A stretch of 21,340 nucleotides of DNA from Candidatus Bathycorpusculum fermentans (GTDB lineage: Archaea > Thermoproteota > Bathyarchaeia > Bathyarchaeales > Bathycorpusculaceae). The DNA lies in assembly GCA_009787175.1 (NCBI GenBank), contig WRGM01000160.1, positions 1 through 21,340 on the forward strand, in the 5' to 3' direction. A program made the position numbers and the translations under genes. Under the pieces are notes generated by a model. The model was given only the letters and a program-made list of their open reading frames with translations, did not search any database and was not told the origin of the DNA. Shown here piece after piece: positions 1 through 7,619 of the stretch (positions within the stretch are counted from its first letter, which is position 1; every line of letters begins with the position of its first letter).

Positions 1-42
1 ATTGAAGTGATTTATGTCGTATTTTCAAAATCACCTGTAATT

Positions 43-362
43 TTAAGAGTTTTTACAACCTATGTATAATTCTTTCGGGAAATTAGGTTTAATTTTTCGT
101 TCAAACTCTGCTTTCGGAGGCAGCTCAGTCCAATATTGAGCAACAGCAATTCCTTTCTTAGAAAGCTCCATCAACTCTATCTGATCATGACTTGCAGTTG
201 GACAAAGTATAATACCAATGGGCGCGGATTTTCACCTTCCTGCCGTTCATACTTGTCAAGCCATTTCAAATAGAACCGCATCTGCCCCATATATTGGGGC
301 TTAAAACGCCCTATCTTCAACTCCACAGCTACAAGACGCCTCAATTTACGATTGAAAAACAA
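43..362 (-). pseudogene. YhcG/DUF1016 PDDEXK nuclease-domain protein, C-terminal remnant with frameshift
   Basis: Reading the minus strand from 362, the translation contains NRKLRRLVAVELKIGRFKP and then GQMRFYLKWLDKYERQ. This is the conserved C-terminal PDDEXK nuclease part of the YhcG/DUF1016 family. The frame is lost near 221-230. The family continuation (PIGIILCP, then SHDQIELMELSKKGIAVAQY and WTELPPKAEFERKIKPNFP) resumes in another frame and ends at a TAA at 43-45. Joining the two frames restores a smooth C-terminus of about 105 residues, so this is a one-base loss or two-base gain rather than two genes. The N-terminal half is absent: homology starts right where the IS200-type element ends. 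YhcG-type proteins are often found with restriction-modification and other defence genes, but no partner is visible here. The remnant is almost certainly not functional. Confidence 0.8.
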
Positions 363-368
363 TGAATT

Positions 369-390
369 ACCGCAACCTTGCGGTTGCGGT
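369..390. repeat. IS200-type subterminal hairpin, transposase-downstream (right) end
   Basis: This is a perfect inverted repeat with 9-bp arms ACCGCAACC and GGTTGCGGT and a 4-base loop. It lies immediately downstream of the tnpA stop codon in the element's orientation. That is the place and form of the right-end hairpin bound by IS200/IS605 TnpA. Confidence 0.7.
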
Positions 391-398
391 ATCTCGAC

Positions 399-800
399 CT
401 ATTGGTGTTTGGACTTCTCGATGTAGTATTTAATTGTTCCACCATTGACTTGGCCAATTGAACGGTAGAACTTGCCTCTAGACCATAAGTGACCCTTCCA
501 AAGCTTACCTTTTAGCTCAAGAAACGCCAAAAACAATCGACTAACAGAGTTACACTTCAACAAACTAATCAAAACAGAAACAGAACAGCTTAGATACAGC
601 CCAACAAAGATATACAAATGATCATCACCAACCTGCAGCACAAACACCTCGCAACCAGCCTTAAAAGCAGTCTCCCACAAAGCAAGCTCACAGTAACTTT
701 TAATCTCCAAAGACACAAATAACTTATGCCTATACTTGGACACAAGCACAACGTGGAACGCACACTAACCATAGCCATGGCCAAAAGACATCAAACCCAT
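399..800 (-). pseudogene. tnpA: IS200/IS605-family Y1 (HUH) transposase TnpA, inactivated
   Basis: The translation shows the family pattern: FHVVLVSKYRHK near the N-terminus, a degenerate HUH region (DDHLYIFVG), ELKGKLWKGHLWSRG in the middle and TIKYYIEKSKHQ at the end, which retains a candidate catalytic tyrosine. The natural start is the ATG at 800-798, preceded by a strong Shine-Dalgarno sequence (AGGAGGTGAT). From it the frame reads MGLMSFGHGYG and meets a TAG at 767-765 before continuing in the same frame for the rest of the protein. The HUH motif is also damaged: H-L-Y stands where H-hydrophobic-H is expected, so a metal-binding histidine is missing. Together these indicate a dead transposase. 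TAG also ends other genes here (cobZ, the B12 radical SAM gene), so there is no reason to assume it is read as an amino acid. Confidence 0.82.
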
Positions 801-887
801 GTTGTATCACCTCCTAGACGGTAAACCCAAATTACCATCTAGAAAAAACACAAAACAAACACACAAAAGAACCTAACGACAATTCAT

Positions 888-907
888 CTGCAGCCTAACG
901 GCTGCAG
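888..907. repeat. IS200-type subterminal hairpin, transposase-upstream (left) end
   Basis: This is a perfect inverted repeat with 8-bp arms CTGCAGCC and GGCTGCAG around a TAAC loop, about 90 bases upstream of the tnpA start. Its flanks resemble those of the hairpin at 369-390, which supports pairing the two as element ends. Confidence 0.65.
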
Positions 908-1030
908 TATTCTCGTCAAGTTTTAATAAATGAGATATGACAAAATGCTTTCTGCTTTGGTGTAATTGGTTTTTATGCTTTGTTAAGTGATGTAATACTT
1001 AAATTGTAGAGAATAGACAATTAAAAGTTA

Positions 1031-1738
1031 ATGTCAAACGGTATTAAAGCGTATATTCACGGTGTAATATGGCTTCTTAGAAATCCAAAGCAGGTACAAC
1101 ACATTATCATACGGGAAACGATATATCGCCATAGAAACACGAGCCGCCAAGGTTGGATTGAATGGCAAAAATATGACACATACACCGCAGCATTTCAACA
1201 TAGTACAGCAGTTTCCTACGCAAGACCTCTAAATCAGGCGAGAATTAAGACGTTTCTTAAAATGATAAGTAGGGGAGGTAAAAATCTAAACGTTCTTGAC
1301 GTGGGTTGCGGTGATGGAGTATTAAGTGAGCCTATTGCAAGACAAGGTAATACTGTGACAGGGTTTGATTTGCCAACAATTACGCCGATAGCTCATAAGC
1401 GTGGTGTTTCAAATGTTTTTGCAGGTGACGCAGAAAATTTGGCATTCAAATCGGAAATTTTTGATGTTGTTTTAGCTTCGGAGGTTGTTGAGCATCTTTG
1501 GAATCCTCAACGTTTTCTTGATGATGCTTATAGAGTTTTGAAACCTAAGGGTTTACTTATTTTAGAGGCTCCGGAGGGTATTGAGGGTTTGCGGTATGAT
1601 GCGCATAAGAACTGGTTTACTGTAGAGAGGTTTCAGCATATGCTTGGCAAAAAGTTTACTCTTCTTCAATCGAAAACGTATTCGCCTGAGTGGGGTGCTC
1701 CAACAGCGACTTTTATCTGTTTATTTCAGAAGAATTAA
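1031..1738 (+). CDS. Class I SAM-dependent methyltransferase (Methyltransf_11-like)
   Basis: This 235-residue protein has a class I methyltransferase core. Motif I is LDVGCGDG at residues 89-96, an acidic residue that could bind the SAM ribose follows at D113 (GFDLP), a GDAENL segment lies near 132-137, and the EVVEHLWNPQRFL post-motif runs from 151. The N-terminal ~80 residues are outside the core and may form a substrate cap. The substrate cannot be read from sequence; small-molecule and quinone or lipid-glycan methyltransferases share this fold. No clear Shine-Dalgarno sequence precedes the ATG, as expected for a leaderless archaeal transcript. The gene's last 26 bases overlap the 3' end of the convergent aldo/keto reductase gene. 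It stands alone on its strand, next to a decayed insertion element. Confidence 0.8.
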   Translation: MSNGIKAYIHGVIWLLRNPKQVQHIIIRETIYRHRNTSRQGWIEWQKYDTYTAAFQHSTAVSYARPLNQARIKTFLKMISRGGKNLNVLDVGCGDGVLSEPIARQGNTVTGFDLPTITPIAHKRGVSNVFAGDAENLAFKSEIFDVVLASEVVEHLWNPQRFLDDAYRVLKPKGLLILEAPEGIEGLRYDAHKNWFTVERFQHMLGKKFTLLQSKTYSPEWGAPTATFICLFQKN

Positions 1739-2822
1739 CAAAATTTTTGTGAGCTTCTTTTAGCATATACTCTATTGGCAAGTTGTAGGGGCATTTTTGT
1801 TGGCATAGGTCGCATTTGGTGCATTTGTCAGATTTTACCTCTAAGCCAGTGTATAGTTTGCGTGCCCAATTTTTTAAACCGTAGGTTGAGTAAAAGGTGT
1901 AGAAGCGCAATATTGCAGGTATATTTATTTTTTCAGGGCAGGACATGCATAGGCCGCAGTCGCGGCAGTAAGTGTCAAGTTTAAAGTTGAAACGCTTCTG
2001 CTCTATATCCGTTAAGCCCTGATAGTTTGTTCCAGCGTTAGCAGCGGTTTCAACTTCAAGTATTGAACGTAGACCTACAATTGTTGAGGCGATAGACTTT
2101 GACAAGTTGCATCTAAGAAGGCTGTTAACCATTTGTGCATTATTTTGTCCGAGTAAATCTTTGAGTTCGGGTTCATCAGAGACAAGTGATAGTGATGGCT
2201 GATAAGTGCAAGTTATAAGGTTTGAGGTTTTGGCTGAAAGCGGTTTCATAGCTATTACTCCGACATCTAAATCTTTAGCAATGGGTAAAAGTTCCTCTTC
2301 AGCTTGTCTGGTTATAATATTTAGAGGAACAAGTACCATGTCAAATTCGCCTGTTTCTATAGCTTTAGCTAAAATCTGCGGCTTATGCCCAGTTATACCA
2401 ATGAAATTTGCCAGCTTTTTCTTCTGCGCCTGCTTACAAGTTTGCAGGGCACCATCGGAGCTCATCGCTTTAGCTAGTGTTTTTTCATCATCTATACCAT
2501 GTAACTGAATTATATCTACGTGGTCTGTTTGGAGAAGCTGAAGACTCCTTTTCAGGTCATCAATAGACTCAGCCTTTGTTCGAGAACCAGTTTTTGTAGC
2601 AATAATACACTTGTCACGAGTATCTTTTAAGGCACAGCCGATTTTAGCTTCACTATCTCCATCCCAGCGGGCAGTGTCAAAATAGTTAATGCCTAACTCA
2701 AAAGCTCGCCTAACAACATCAACAGCAGTAGGCAGATCTATTTCAGATATCCATGTTCCACCGAAACCAACTATGGATACATTAAGATTTGTTCTGCCAA
2801 GCCGCCGCGTCTGCAACTGCAT
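1713..2822 (-). CDS. Aldo/keto reductase with C-terminal ferredoxin-type 4Fe-4S domain
   Basis: Of 369 residues, about the first 270 form an aldo/keto reductase barrel: RRLGRTNLNVSIVGFGG at the start, INYFDTAR with Asp49, IATK with Lys77 and QLHG with His108. The C-terminal ~90 residues carry two cysteine groups, C286/C289/C292/C295-Pro and C334/C337/C340/C344-Pro, the pattern of ferredoxin-fused AKRs (COG1453-like). The Tyr of the usual Asp-Tyr-Lys-His tetrad is not where expected: the sequence reads DTARWDGDSE, with Asp54 at or near the Tyr position. It lies 8 bases after the radical SAM gene on the same strand with an AGAGG ribosome-binding site, so the two are probably co-transcribed. A redox role supporting or following the radical SAM reaction is inference. 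The substrate is unknown. Confidence 0.8.
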   Translation of the reverse strand: MQLQTRRLGRTNLNVSIVGFGGTWISEIDLPTAVDVVRRAFELGINYFDTARWDGDSEAKIGCALKDTRDKCIIATKTGSRTKAESIDDLKRSLQLLQTDHVDIIQLHGIDDEKTLAKAMSSDGALQTCKQAQKKKLANFIGITGHKPQILAKAIETGEFDMVLVPLNIITRQAEEELLPIAKDLDVGVIAMKPLSAKTSNLITCTYQPSLSLVSDEPELKDLLGQNNAQMVNSLLRCNLSKSIASTIVGLRSILEVETAANAGTNYQGLTDIEQKRFNFKLDTYCRDCGLCMSCPEKINIPAILRFYTFYSTYGLKNWARKLYTGLEVKSDKCTKCDLCQQKCPYNLPIEYMLKEAHKNFVNSSEINR

Positions 2823-2830
2823 CCCTGCCT

Positions 2831-4204
2831 CTAGGCTATACCTGCATTATCAAAGGGATTTAGACTGAGACGGCGTTTGGCAAAATTTAGCACACCCTCT
2901 CTTTGAATACGCTGTAAAATACGCTTTGGCGCACGATGGTAATCTCTAAAGAACTGTTTCTGTATACGCATAAGCTCATCATAGTCAAATTCATCTGTCT
3001 TATAACTATAGAGAAAATCATCAAGCTGCGTGTATTTACCTGTCTCAAGCATTTCACGCCACAATGGACTATCAGGATAGGCAATAAACACGTTAAATTG
3101 ACACCAATCAGCGTTAAGCTTTTCAGCAAAGCGATAAGAGGCTATTAAATCATCTCTAGTTTCACTAGGCATACCTAACATAAAAGAGCAGGCAATCTGA
3201 ATACCAGCCTTGCGACACATTTTAAAAGCCTCCTCTATCTGCTCCAAAGTTATATTACGATTAATATGATTTAGAACTTTTTGTGAACCAGATTCTATAC
3301 CAAACCAAATAGTTTTACAACCAGCAGAGGCCATTTTTTCAAGAATTTCTTGATTGACAAGATCAACGCGAGTATCACAGACCCATTCAATGTCCAATTT
3401 ACTTTTAATTAGTAAATCGCAGAATTCAGCAGTTTGATTTTTACGCATGGTAAAATTGTCGTTGATAAAATAGATACCTCGTGTACCGTATTTATTTACT
3501 AAATCATTTACTTCAGCTATGACACGTTGAGGACTAAATTGACGGTTAATGTTTCCCCAGAGTTTTGTAGTTTCACAAAAACCACAGTTGAAAGTGCAAC
3601 CTCGGCTTATGCTCATAACGTCAGCTGGTTTAGCTTTTAAGAATTCTATATTGCGATCATATTTTTCCAATGGTAAGAGGTGACGTGCGGGAAAGGGCAA
3701 CTCGTCCATATTAATAAAGCAGGGTTCATTTTTTATAACCCCTGTTGTGCTTCTGCATGCTATGCCTGCCACGTTTGAGGCTCCGAGGTAGTCTTCTTTT
3801 AGGATAAATTCGGCAAGGTTTGTTATTGCGCGTTCTCCTTCACCTATAACGGCGTAGTCTATCTCTGGGGTTTCAAGCAGGCTTTCAGGCATATAAGAAG
3901 CGTGCCATCCGCCGACAACAATTTTGCAGTTTGGAGCTACTGTTTTTATTGCTTTTGCTGTTTCTACACATTTTTTGTATGTGGCGCTTCCACAGGTTAT
4001 ACCAACAATAGTGGGTTGAAGTTTTAATACAAGTTGTTGGACTTCCTCGGTGCTTTGCTGCATTAGATAGTTATCTAGCATTTGTACTTCATGTCCAGCT
4101 TGCTCTAAGGCAGCGGCTATGTACATGAGTCCAAGTGGGGGAAGCCTTTTTCCATGAAACCATGGCGCATTAGAAGGGGGTGCAGTAGTCATTAATAAAA
4201 TCAA
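2831..4204 (-). CDS. B12-binding-domain radical SAM protein
   Basis: This 457-residue protein has the usual order. An N-terminal cobalamin-binding Rossmann domain spans about 1-140 (PPLGLMYIAAALEQAGHEV, then VVGGWHAS and VIGEGE). The radical SAM core follows with its 4Fe-4S cysteines in GCTFNCGFC (C203, C207, C210). The later FGIESGSQKVL segment is typical of the Elp3/BchE-like superfamily. The start is TTG at 4204-4202: an AGGAG sits 9 bases upstream, and the next ATG would cut into the first strand of the B12 fold. The family does methylations, ring closures and other radical chemistry on lipids, cofactors and natural products, and nothing here fixes the substrate. The aldo/keto reductase gene follows after 8 bases. 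The window also encodes cobalamin-assembly enzymes, which fits a B12-dependent enzyme. Confidence 0.85.
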   Translation of the reverse strand: MILLMTTAPPSNAPWFHGKRLPPLGLMYIAAALEQAGHEVQMLDNYLMQQSTEEVQQLVLKLQPTIVGITCGSATYKKCVETAKAIKTVAPNCKIVVGGWHASYMPESLLETPEIDYAVIGEGERAITNLAEFILKEDYLGASNVAGIACRSTTGVIKNEPCFINMDELPFPARHLLPLEKYDRNIEFLKAKPADVMSISRGCTFNCGFCETTKLWGNINRQFSPQRVIAEVNDLVNKYGTRGIYFINDNFTMRKNQTAEFCDLLIKSKLDIEWVCDTRVDLVNQEILEKMASAGCKTIWFGIESGSQKVLNHINRNITLEQIEEAFKMCRKAGIQIACSFMLGMPSETRDDLIASYRFAEKLNADWCQFNVFIAYPDSPLWREMLETGKYTQLDDFLYSYKTDEFDYDELMRIQKQFFRDYHRAPKRILQRIQREGVLNFAKRRLSLNPFDNAGIA

Positions 4205-4375
4205 TTAATATTTCTCCTGAAAGGGATTTATGGGTAAGTGAAGTGGCACAAATTTTGCCTCATCTAGTTTTCTTCTTACATGTTGATATGTTTACAATTT
4301 AATAAGCTTTAACTGAACAGCCTCATTTAATTGTAAAAACTAGGACGCAGCAGAAAGGTTGAAAGCAAAAAAGGG

Positions 4376-4888
4376 TTAAGCAAATTTGGCAGCTATTTGC
4401 TTTACAAAGGCTTTAACATCATCTAATTGGCCGTGTACTATAAGGCGGCCGTCGTCTTGCTTATTGACAGTTAAATGCCATTCTGTAGCTAATTTTAGCA
4501 CGCACTCCTCAGATAGTTTGCTGTCTGTTTCAATACGAATCCATTGTCGATCACAAGGCACATCAGATACAAATCTACTTTTAGGCAAAATAGTTTCTTC
4601 TTTAACTACTTGCATGTTGCCCTCTTGGAGACGTTTAAACCATGCAGTTACGGTAGCTGGTTCAAAAACTCTCTGAGCTTGATCTACAAGATATGCTTCG
4701 ACATTTGTAAGGTATACCTCAGTCTTTGTTACAGTTTCCTCAGAAGCACCATTACTATATGATAGTTCAATCAGAGATCTTGCCGTCCGCAAATCCTCGA
4801 GAATGTTTGCTGGAATTTGTACATCTTTTTTTCGAAGTTCAATTAAGAGGTCTTCCAGAGTTTTCCAAATAAACAGATTATGACCCAT
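4376..4888 (-). CDS. DUF2096 family archaeal protein
   Basis: This 170-residue protein of unknown function resembles the archaea-specific DUF2096 family: WKTLEDLLIELRKKDVQIPANILEDLRTAR near the N-terminus, then a helical stretch (TEVYLTNVEAYLVDQAQRVF) and a C-terminal alpha/beta part ending in DDVKAFVKQIAAKFA. No membrane segment, signal peptide or catalytic motif is visible, so it is probably cytosolic. The ATG is preceded by GGAG at suitable spacing. It is flanked by gaps of about 170 and 95 bases and seems to be its own transcription unit. The family assignment is from memory of the N-terminal pattern and not from a search. Confidence 0.65.
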   Translation of the reverse strand: MGHNLFIWKTLEDLLIELRKKDVQIPANILEDLRTARSLIELSYSNGASEETVTKTEVYLTNVEAYLVDQAQRVFEPATVTAWFKRLQEGNMQVVKEETILPKSRFVSDVPCDRQWIRIETDSKLSEECVLKLATEWHLTVNKQDDGRLIVHGQLDDVKAFVKQIAAKFA

Positions 4889-4982
4889 GTGTAGCTCCGT
4901 TTAAAGGTAGTCTTTTGTTACTATTAAGGGTTAAAACGTTTGCTAAAAAATTAGTTGATATGATTATTATTGATGTCTTGGT

Positions 4983-5717
4983 TTAGGCGTCTTTTTTGTC
5001 TGTTATTGTTTTAGCTAGGCGTTTTGTATTGTTATCTTTAGGTTCGAGTAATTCTTTTATGAGGTTGTATTGGCGTTGGTATATGTGGCAGTTTTTGCTA
5101 TGGAATATTAATTTGCCTGGTTTTAGGTTCAGGTTGCCTTTTTTGTTTATTTCATCAACGAATGCTTCGTTGAAGAGTTGTAATCCGGCAATGTTTGCAG
5201 GTAAACCGCCAAATGCGTCCCAGCTGCGGAAGTAGCAGGTTAAGTGTAGTTTACCATCTGAGATTTCGGTGTCAATTAAGCTTAAACAGGGCGGCTCACT
5301 TTTATTATGGTTTTCATCAAACTTTTTAATATCCAATGGTTGCCTTATTACCATAGTTACTTGACGGTCTCTTTGCTCCTCAGCATACCGGTTTATAGCT
5401 TCTTGAATTTGGTTAACGGGATTGTTTAAACGACTACCGTAGGTATAAGTTTCATCATCCTGCTTTTCACCACACCATAGGTATTCAAGTGCATATCCTT
5501 GAACATATTTGAAGTCACAGGACGCCTTATCACTTACAAGAGGCCGAGTTTCAGGGTGCTCAATTTCAATTGTAAGGTTCAACTTTTTTGTCTCCGTCTC
5601 CTCAGAACCAAACCCAACAGGAAAAACGTCACCTTCATACCAGATTCTACTTAAAGTTTTAAACCAAGCATCAGGACAGTCAAACGCTGAAATCTTTATG
5701 TGCTTCAAATTCTCCAA
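4983..5717 (-). CDS. thyA: Archaeal-type thymidylate synthase (ThyA family)
   Basis: This 244-residue protein matches the archaeal branch of folate/pterin-dependent thymidylate synthases. It has a probable catalytic cysteine in EPPCLSLI (Cys144), then LTCYFRSWDAFGGLPANIAGLQL (Arg164-Ser165-x-Asp167, Asn175), corresponding to the RSxDxxxGxPxN dUMP-binding region, and KNCHIYQRQ (His211, Tyr213), corresponding to HxY. The enzyme methylates dUMP to dTMP. Archaeal members are shorter and more diverged than bacterial ThyA, as here. The start is TTG at 5717: an in-frame TAG lies upstream at 5771-5769, there is no ATG between, an AAGGGTG sits just before the TTG, and a TATA-like element lies about 40 bases upstream. 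The C-terminal ~20 residues are a loose charged tail. Confidence 0.8.
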   Translation of the reverse strand: MENLKHIKISAFDCPDAWFKTLSRIWYEGDVFPVGFGSEETETKKLNLTIEIEHPETRPLVSDKASCDFKYVQGYALEYLWCGEKQDDETYTYGSRLNNPVNQIQEAINRYAEEQRDRQVTMVIRQPLDIKKFDENHNKSEPPCLSLIDTEISDGKLHLTCYFRSWDAFGGLPANIAGLQLFNEAFVDEINKKGNLNLKPGKLIFHSKNCHIYQRQYNLIKELLEPKDNNTKRLAKTITDKKDA

Positions 5718-5756
5718 AACACCCTTCGCTGCATATTGGTTATCTAACAGTTCTCC

Positions 5757-5768
5757 AAAAATATAAGT
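5757..5768 (-). promoter_or_regulatory. Probable TATA box of thyA
   Basis: Read on the minus strand, ACTTATATTTTT lies about 40 bases upstream of the TTG start of thyA, which allows a leader of roughly 15-20 bases carrying the AAGGGTG ribosome-binding site. Confidence 0.5.
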
Positions 5769-5833
5769 CTAACAGTGAGTAAACGTGAAACAAAAAAATA
5801 AGCATGTAACATGAAAAGCAAAAACGAAGCTAG

Positions 5834-5859
5834 AACCCGTAAAAAAGCCGAGTCGGGTT
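5834..5859 (-). terminator. Possible terminator region of the thermosome gene
   Basis: The 6-bp arms AACCCG and CGGGTT overlap the stop codon. On the transcript strand a T6 tract lies between the arms, and another T-rich run follows at about 5800. Archaeal terminators depend mainly on such T-runs, so the tracts are the stronger evidence. Confidence 0.4.
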
Positions 5860-7531
5860 AATAGGGCATTCCGCCCATACCACCCATGCCACCCATTCCG
5901 CCCATACCACCCATTCCTCCCGGAGGCATTGGAGGCATTTTACTACCACCCTTTATGCTAATTAGGTCATCTATTTTAAGGATCATATTAGTAGCTTCTG
6001 TAGCTGACTTTATAACCTGCTGCTTAACACGTAAGGGCTCAAGGATCATTTTAGTACACATGCAAACGATTTCGCCTGTATTAACATCGATACCCATGTA
6101 TTTGCTATCCTTCTTTTCATGCTCACTACGTAGAGCAACCATGATGTTTATAGGGTCTAAACCAGCGTTCTCTGCAAGAGTTAAAGGAATCGCCTCTACA
6201 GCCTCAGCAAATGCTTCAATTGCAAGCTGCTCACGACCACCTACTTTAACAGCATATGCACGCAGACCTTTCGCTAACTCAGCCTCTGGCGCACCACCAC
6301 CTGCAACAAATTTACCATCTTCAATTACATTTCGAACTACACATAGACCATCATGAAGACTACGCTCAGCCTCATCAATTACATGATTCGACGCACCACG
6401 AATAACTAAGGTTACCGCTTTAGGATTCTTACAATCACGAATATAGAGAAGCTTGTCATCACCAATTTTAACCTCCTCAACACGCTTAGCATTACCCAAA
6501 GTCTCCTTTGTAAGATCCTTCACACTCGCAGCTATACTTGCACCAGTCGCACGAGCAAGCTTTTCAATATCACTACTACTAACACTCTTAACAGCTAAAA
6601 TCCCAGCCTTCCCAAGAAAATGTATCGCCATATCATCCATACCCTTCTCACAGAAGACAACATTCGCACCAGACTTTTGAATAGAGGCAACCATATCCTT
6701 TATCATATTCTCCTCCTCATCTAAGAAAAGCTGCATCTGATCAGGACTCTCAATATTAATTTTAGCATCAAACTCTGTCTTCTCTATCTCAAGCTTAGCA
6801 TTAAGTATAGCAATCTTGGCATTATCAACAACTTTGGGCATCTGAGAACTAGCAACTTCCTTATCAAGCACCATACCCTTAACTAACTCAGACTCATCCA
6901 AACTCTTACCATGCTTCTTAACCACCTTAATCAAATCAAGATCAGCCTTATATTTACCATCAACCTTCTCCGCAACCTGTTTAACAGCATCAACAAGCAA
7001 CTTTGTAAAATGATCCTGAGCTAAATTAATACCCTTACTATGAAGCGAAGTCATAGCCACCTGCCTAATAACCTTATCATCATCAAAACCCACAGACATA
7101 GCTATACCAGTCAAAATCTCCTGAGCCTTCTCACTCGCCTTCTTAAAACCCTCTATAATAACCGTGGGATGCACATTCCGCTCCAACAAACCCTCAGCCT
7201 TAGAAAGAAGCTCCCCCGACAAAATAACAGCCGTAGTAGTACCATCACCAACCTCATTATCCTGAGCCTTAGCCACCTCCACAAGCATCTTCGCAGCCGG
7301 ATGCTGAACATCAAGCTCCTTCAGTATAGTCGCACCATCATTAGTAATCGCAATATCACCCATACCCGTAACAAGCATCTTATCCATCCCACGCGGACCC
7401 AATGTTGTCTTAACAGTCTCAGCTACAACTTTCGCAGCCATAATGTTACTTCTTTGTGCTTCACGACCAATTGTTCTTCCGGTACCTTCTTTTAATACTA
7501 GAACTGGAACTTGTCCACCTTGTGTTGACAT
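5858..7531 (-). CDS. Thermosome subunit (group II chaperonin)
   Basis: This is a full-length (557-residue) CCT/thermosome subunit, which forms a two-ring ATP-driven folding chamber in the cytosol. Clear signatures are TTLGPRGMDKML (about 42-53), the phosphate-binding GDGTTT (95-100), VVKKHGKSLDESELVKG in the middle, FVAGGGAPEAEL in the later equatorial domain, and a C-terminal tail of repeated Gly-Gly-Met units lining the cavity. I chose the ATG of MSTQGG at 7531, because a GGTGA ribosome-binding site lies 5 bases before it; the frame stays open to a TTG 12 bases further up. A TATA box and a small palindrome sit about 60-90 bases upstream. It is a single-gene unit. Which paralogue (alpha, beta or gamma) it is cannot be told from this window. 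Confidence 0.97.
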   Translation of the reverse strand: MSTQGGQVPVLVLKEGTGRTIGREAQRSNIMAAKVVAETVKTTLGPRGMDKMLVTGMGDIAITNDGATILKELDVQHPAAKMLVEVAKAQDNEVGDGTTTAVILSGELLSKAEGLLERNVHPTVIIEGFKKASEKAQEILTGIAMSVGFDDDKVIRQVAMTSLHSKGINLAQDHFTKLLVDAVKQVAEKVDGKYKADLDLIKVVKKHGKSLDESELVKGMVLDKEVASSQMPKVVDNAKIAILNAKLEIEKTEFDAKINIESPDQMQLFLDEEENMIKDMVASIQKSGANVVFCEKGMDDMAIHFLGKAGILAVKSVSSSDIEKLARATGASIAASVKDLTKETLGNAKRVEEVKIGDDKLLYIRDCKNPKAVTLVIRGASNHVIDEAERSLHDGLCVVRNVIEDGKFVAGGGAPEAELAKGLRAYAVKVGGREQLAIEAFAEAVEAIPLTLAENAGLDPINIMVALRSEHEKKDSKYMGIDVNTGEIVCMCTKMILEPLRVKQQVIKSATEATNMILKIDDLISIKGGSKMPPMPPGGMGGMGGMGGMGGMGGMPY

Positions 7532-7590
7532 AATATTCACCAAATATGATTTTAGTTTGAAATTTATTAAGTTGAAACAAGTAAAAAGAA

Positions 7591-7602
7591 CATATAAATT
7601 TT
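7591..7602 (-). promoter_or_regulatory. TATA box of the thermosome gene
   Basis: On the minus strand AAATTTATATG forms a strong archaeal TATA box about 60-70 bases upstream of the ATG. This implies a leader of about 35-40 bases, matching the presence of a Shine-Dalgarno sequence. Confidence 0.7.
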
Positions 7603-7619
7603 TCCAGTGTTTAACTGGA
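7603..7619. promoter_or_regulatory. Palindrome abutting the thermosome TATA box (possible operator)
   Basis: A perfect inverted repeat with arms TCCAGT and ACTGGA and a 5-base spacer lies directly upstream of the TATA box, in and beyond the BRE position. That location suits a heat-shock regulator or activator site, but no matching regulator is identified, so the role is inference. Confidence 0.4.

Larger units (their letters stand above)
363..915 (-). mobile_element. IS200/IS605-type insertion sequence (tnpA only), decayed
   Basis: A single degraded Y1 transposase frame (399-800, minus strand) lies between two perfect short hairpins at 369-390 and 888-907, the arrangement of subterminal hairpins in IS200/IS605 elements. 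Both hairpins are flanked similarly on the + strand: AATT lies just before each, and a TAT(T)CTCG(A/T)C-like motif just after each. No tnpB accessory gene is present. The element adjoins the YhcG remnant at its lower-coordinate end. The exact outer boundaries are estimated from the hairpins, because this family makes no target duplication or terminal inverted repeats to mark them. Confidence 0.7.

Noticed and set aside
765..767. TAG in tnpA as pyrrolysine
   Set aside because: TAG terminates cobZ and the B12 radical SAM gene normally here, and the transposase has also lost an HUH histidine, so decay is the simpler reading.
590..784. Second minus-strand frame overlapping the transposase (MAMAMVSVRSTL...)
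   Set aside because: It is another frame of the tnpA pseudogene with no family signature.
5877..5935. Short tandem DNA repeat of about 12 bases
   Set aside because: It simply encodes the Gly-Gly-Met tail of the thermosome, a known family feature.
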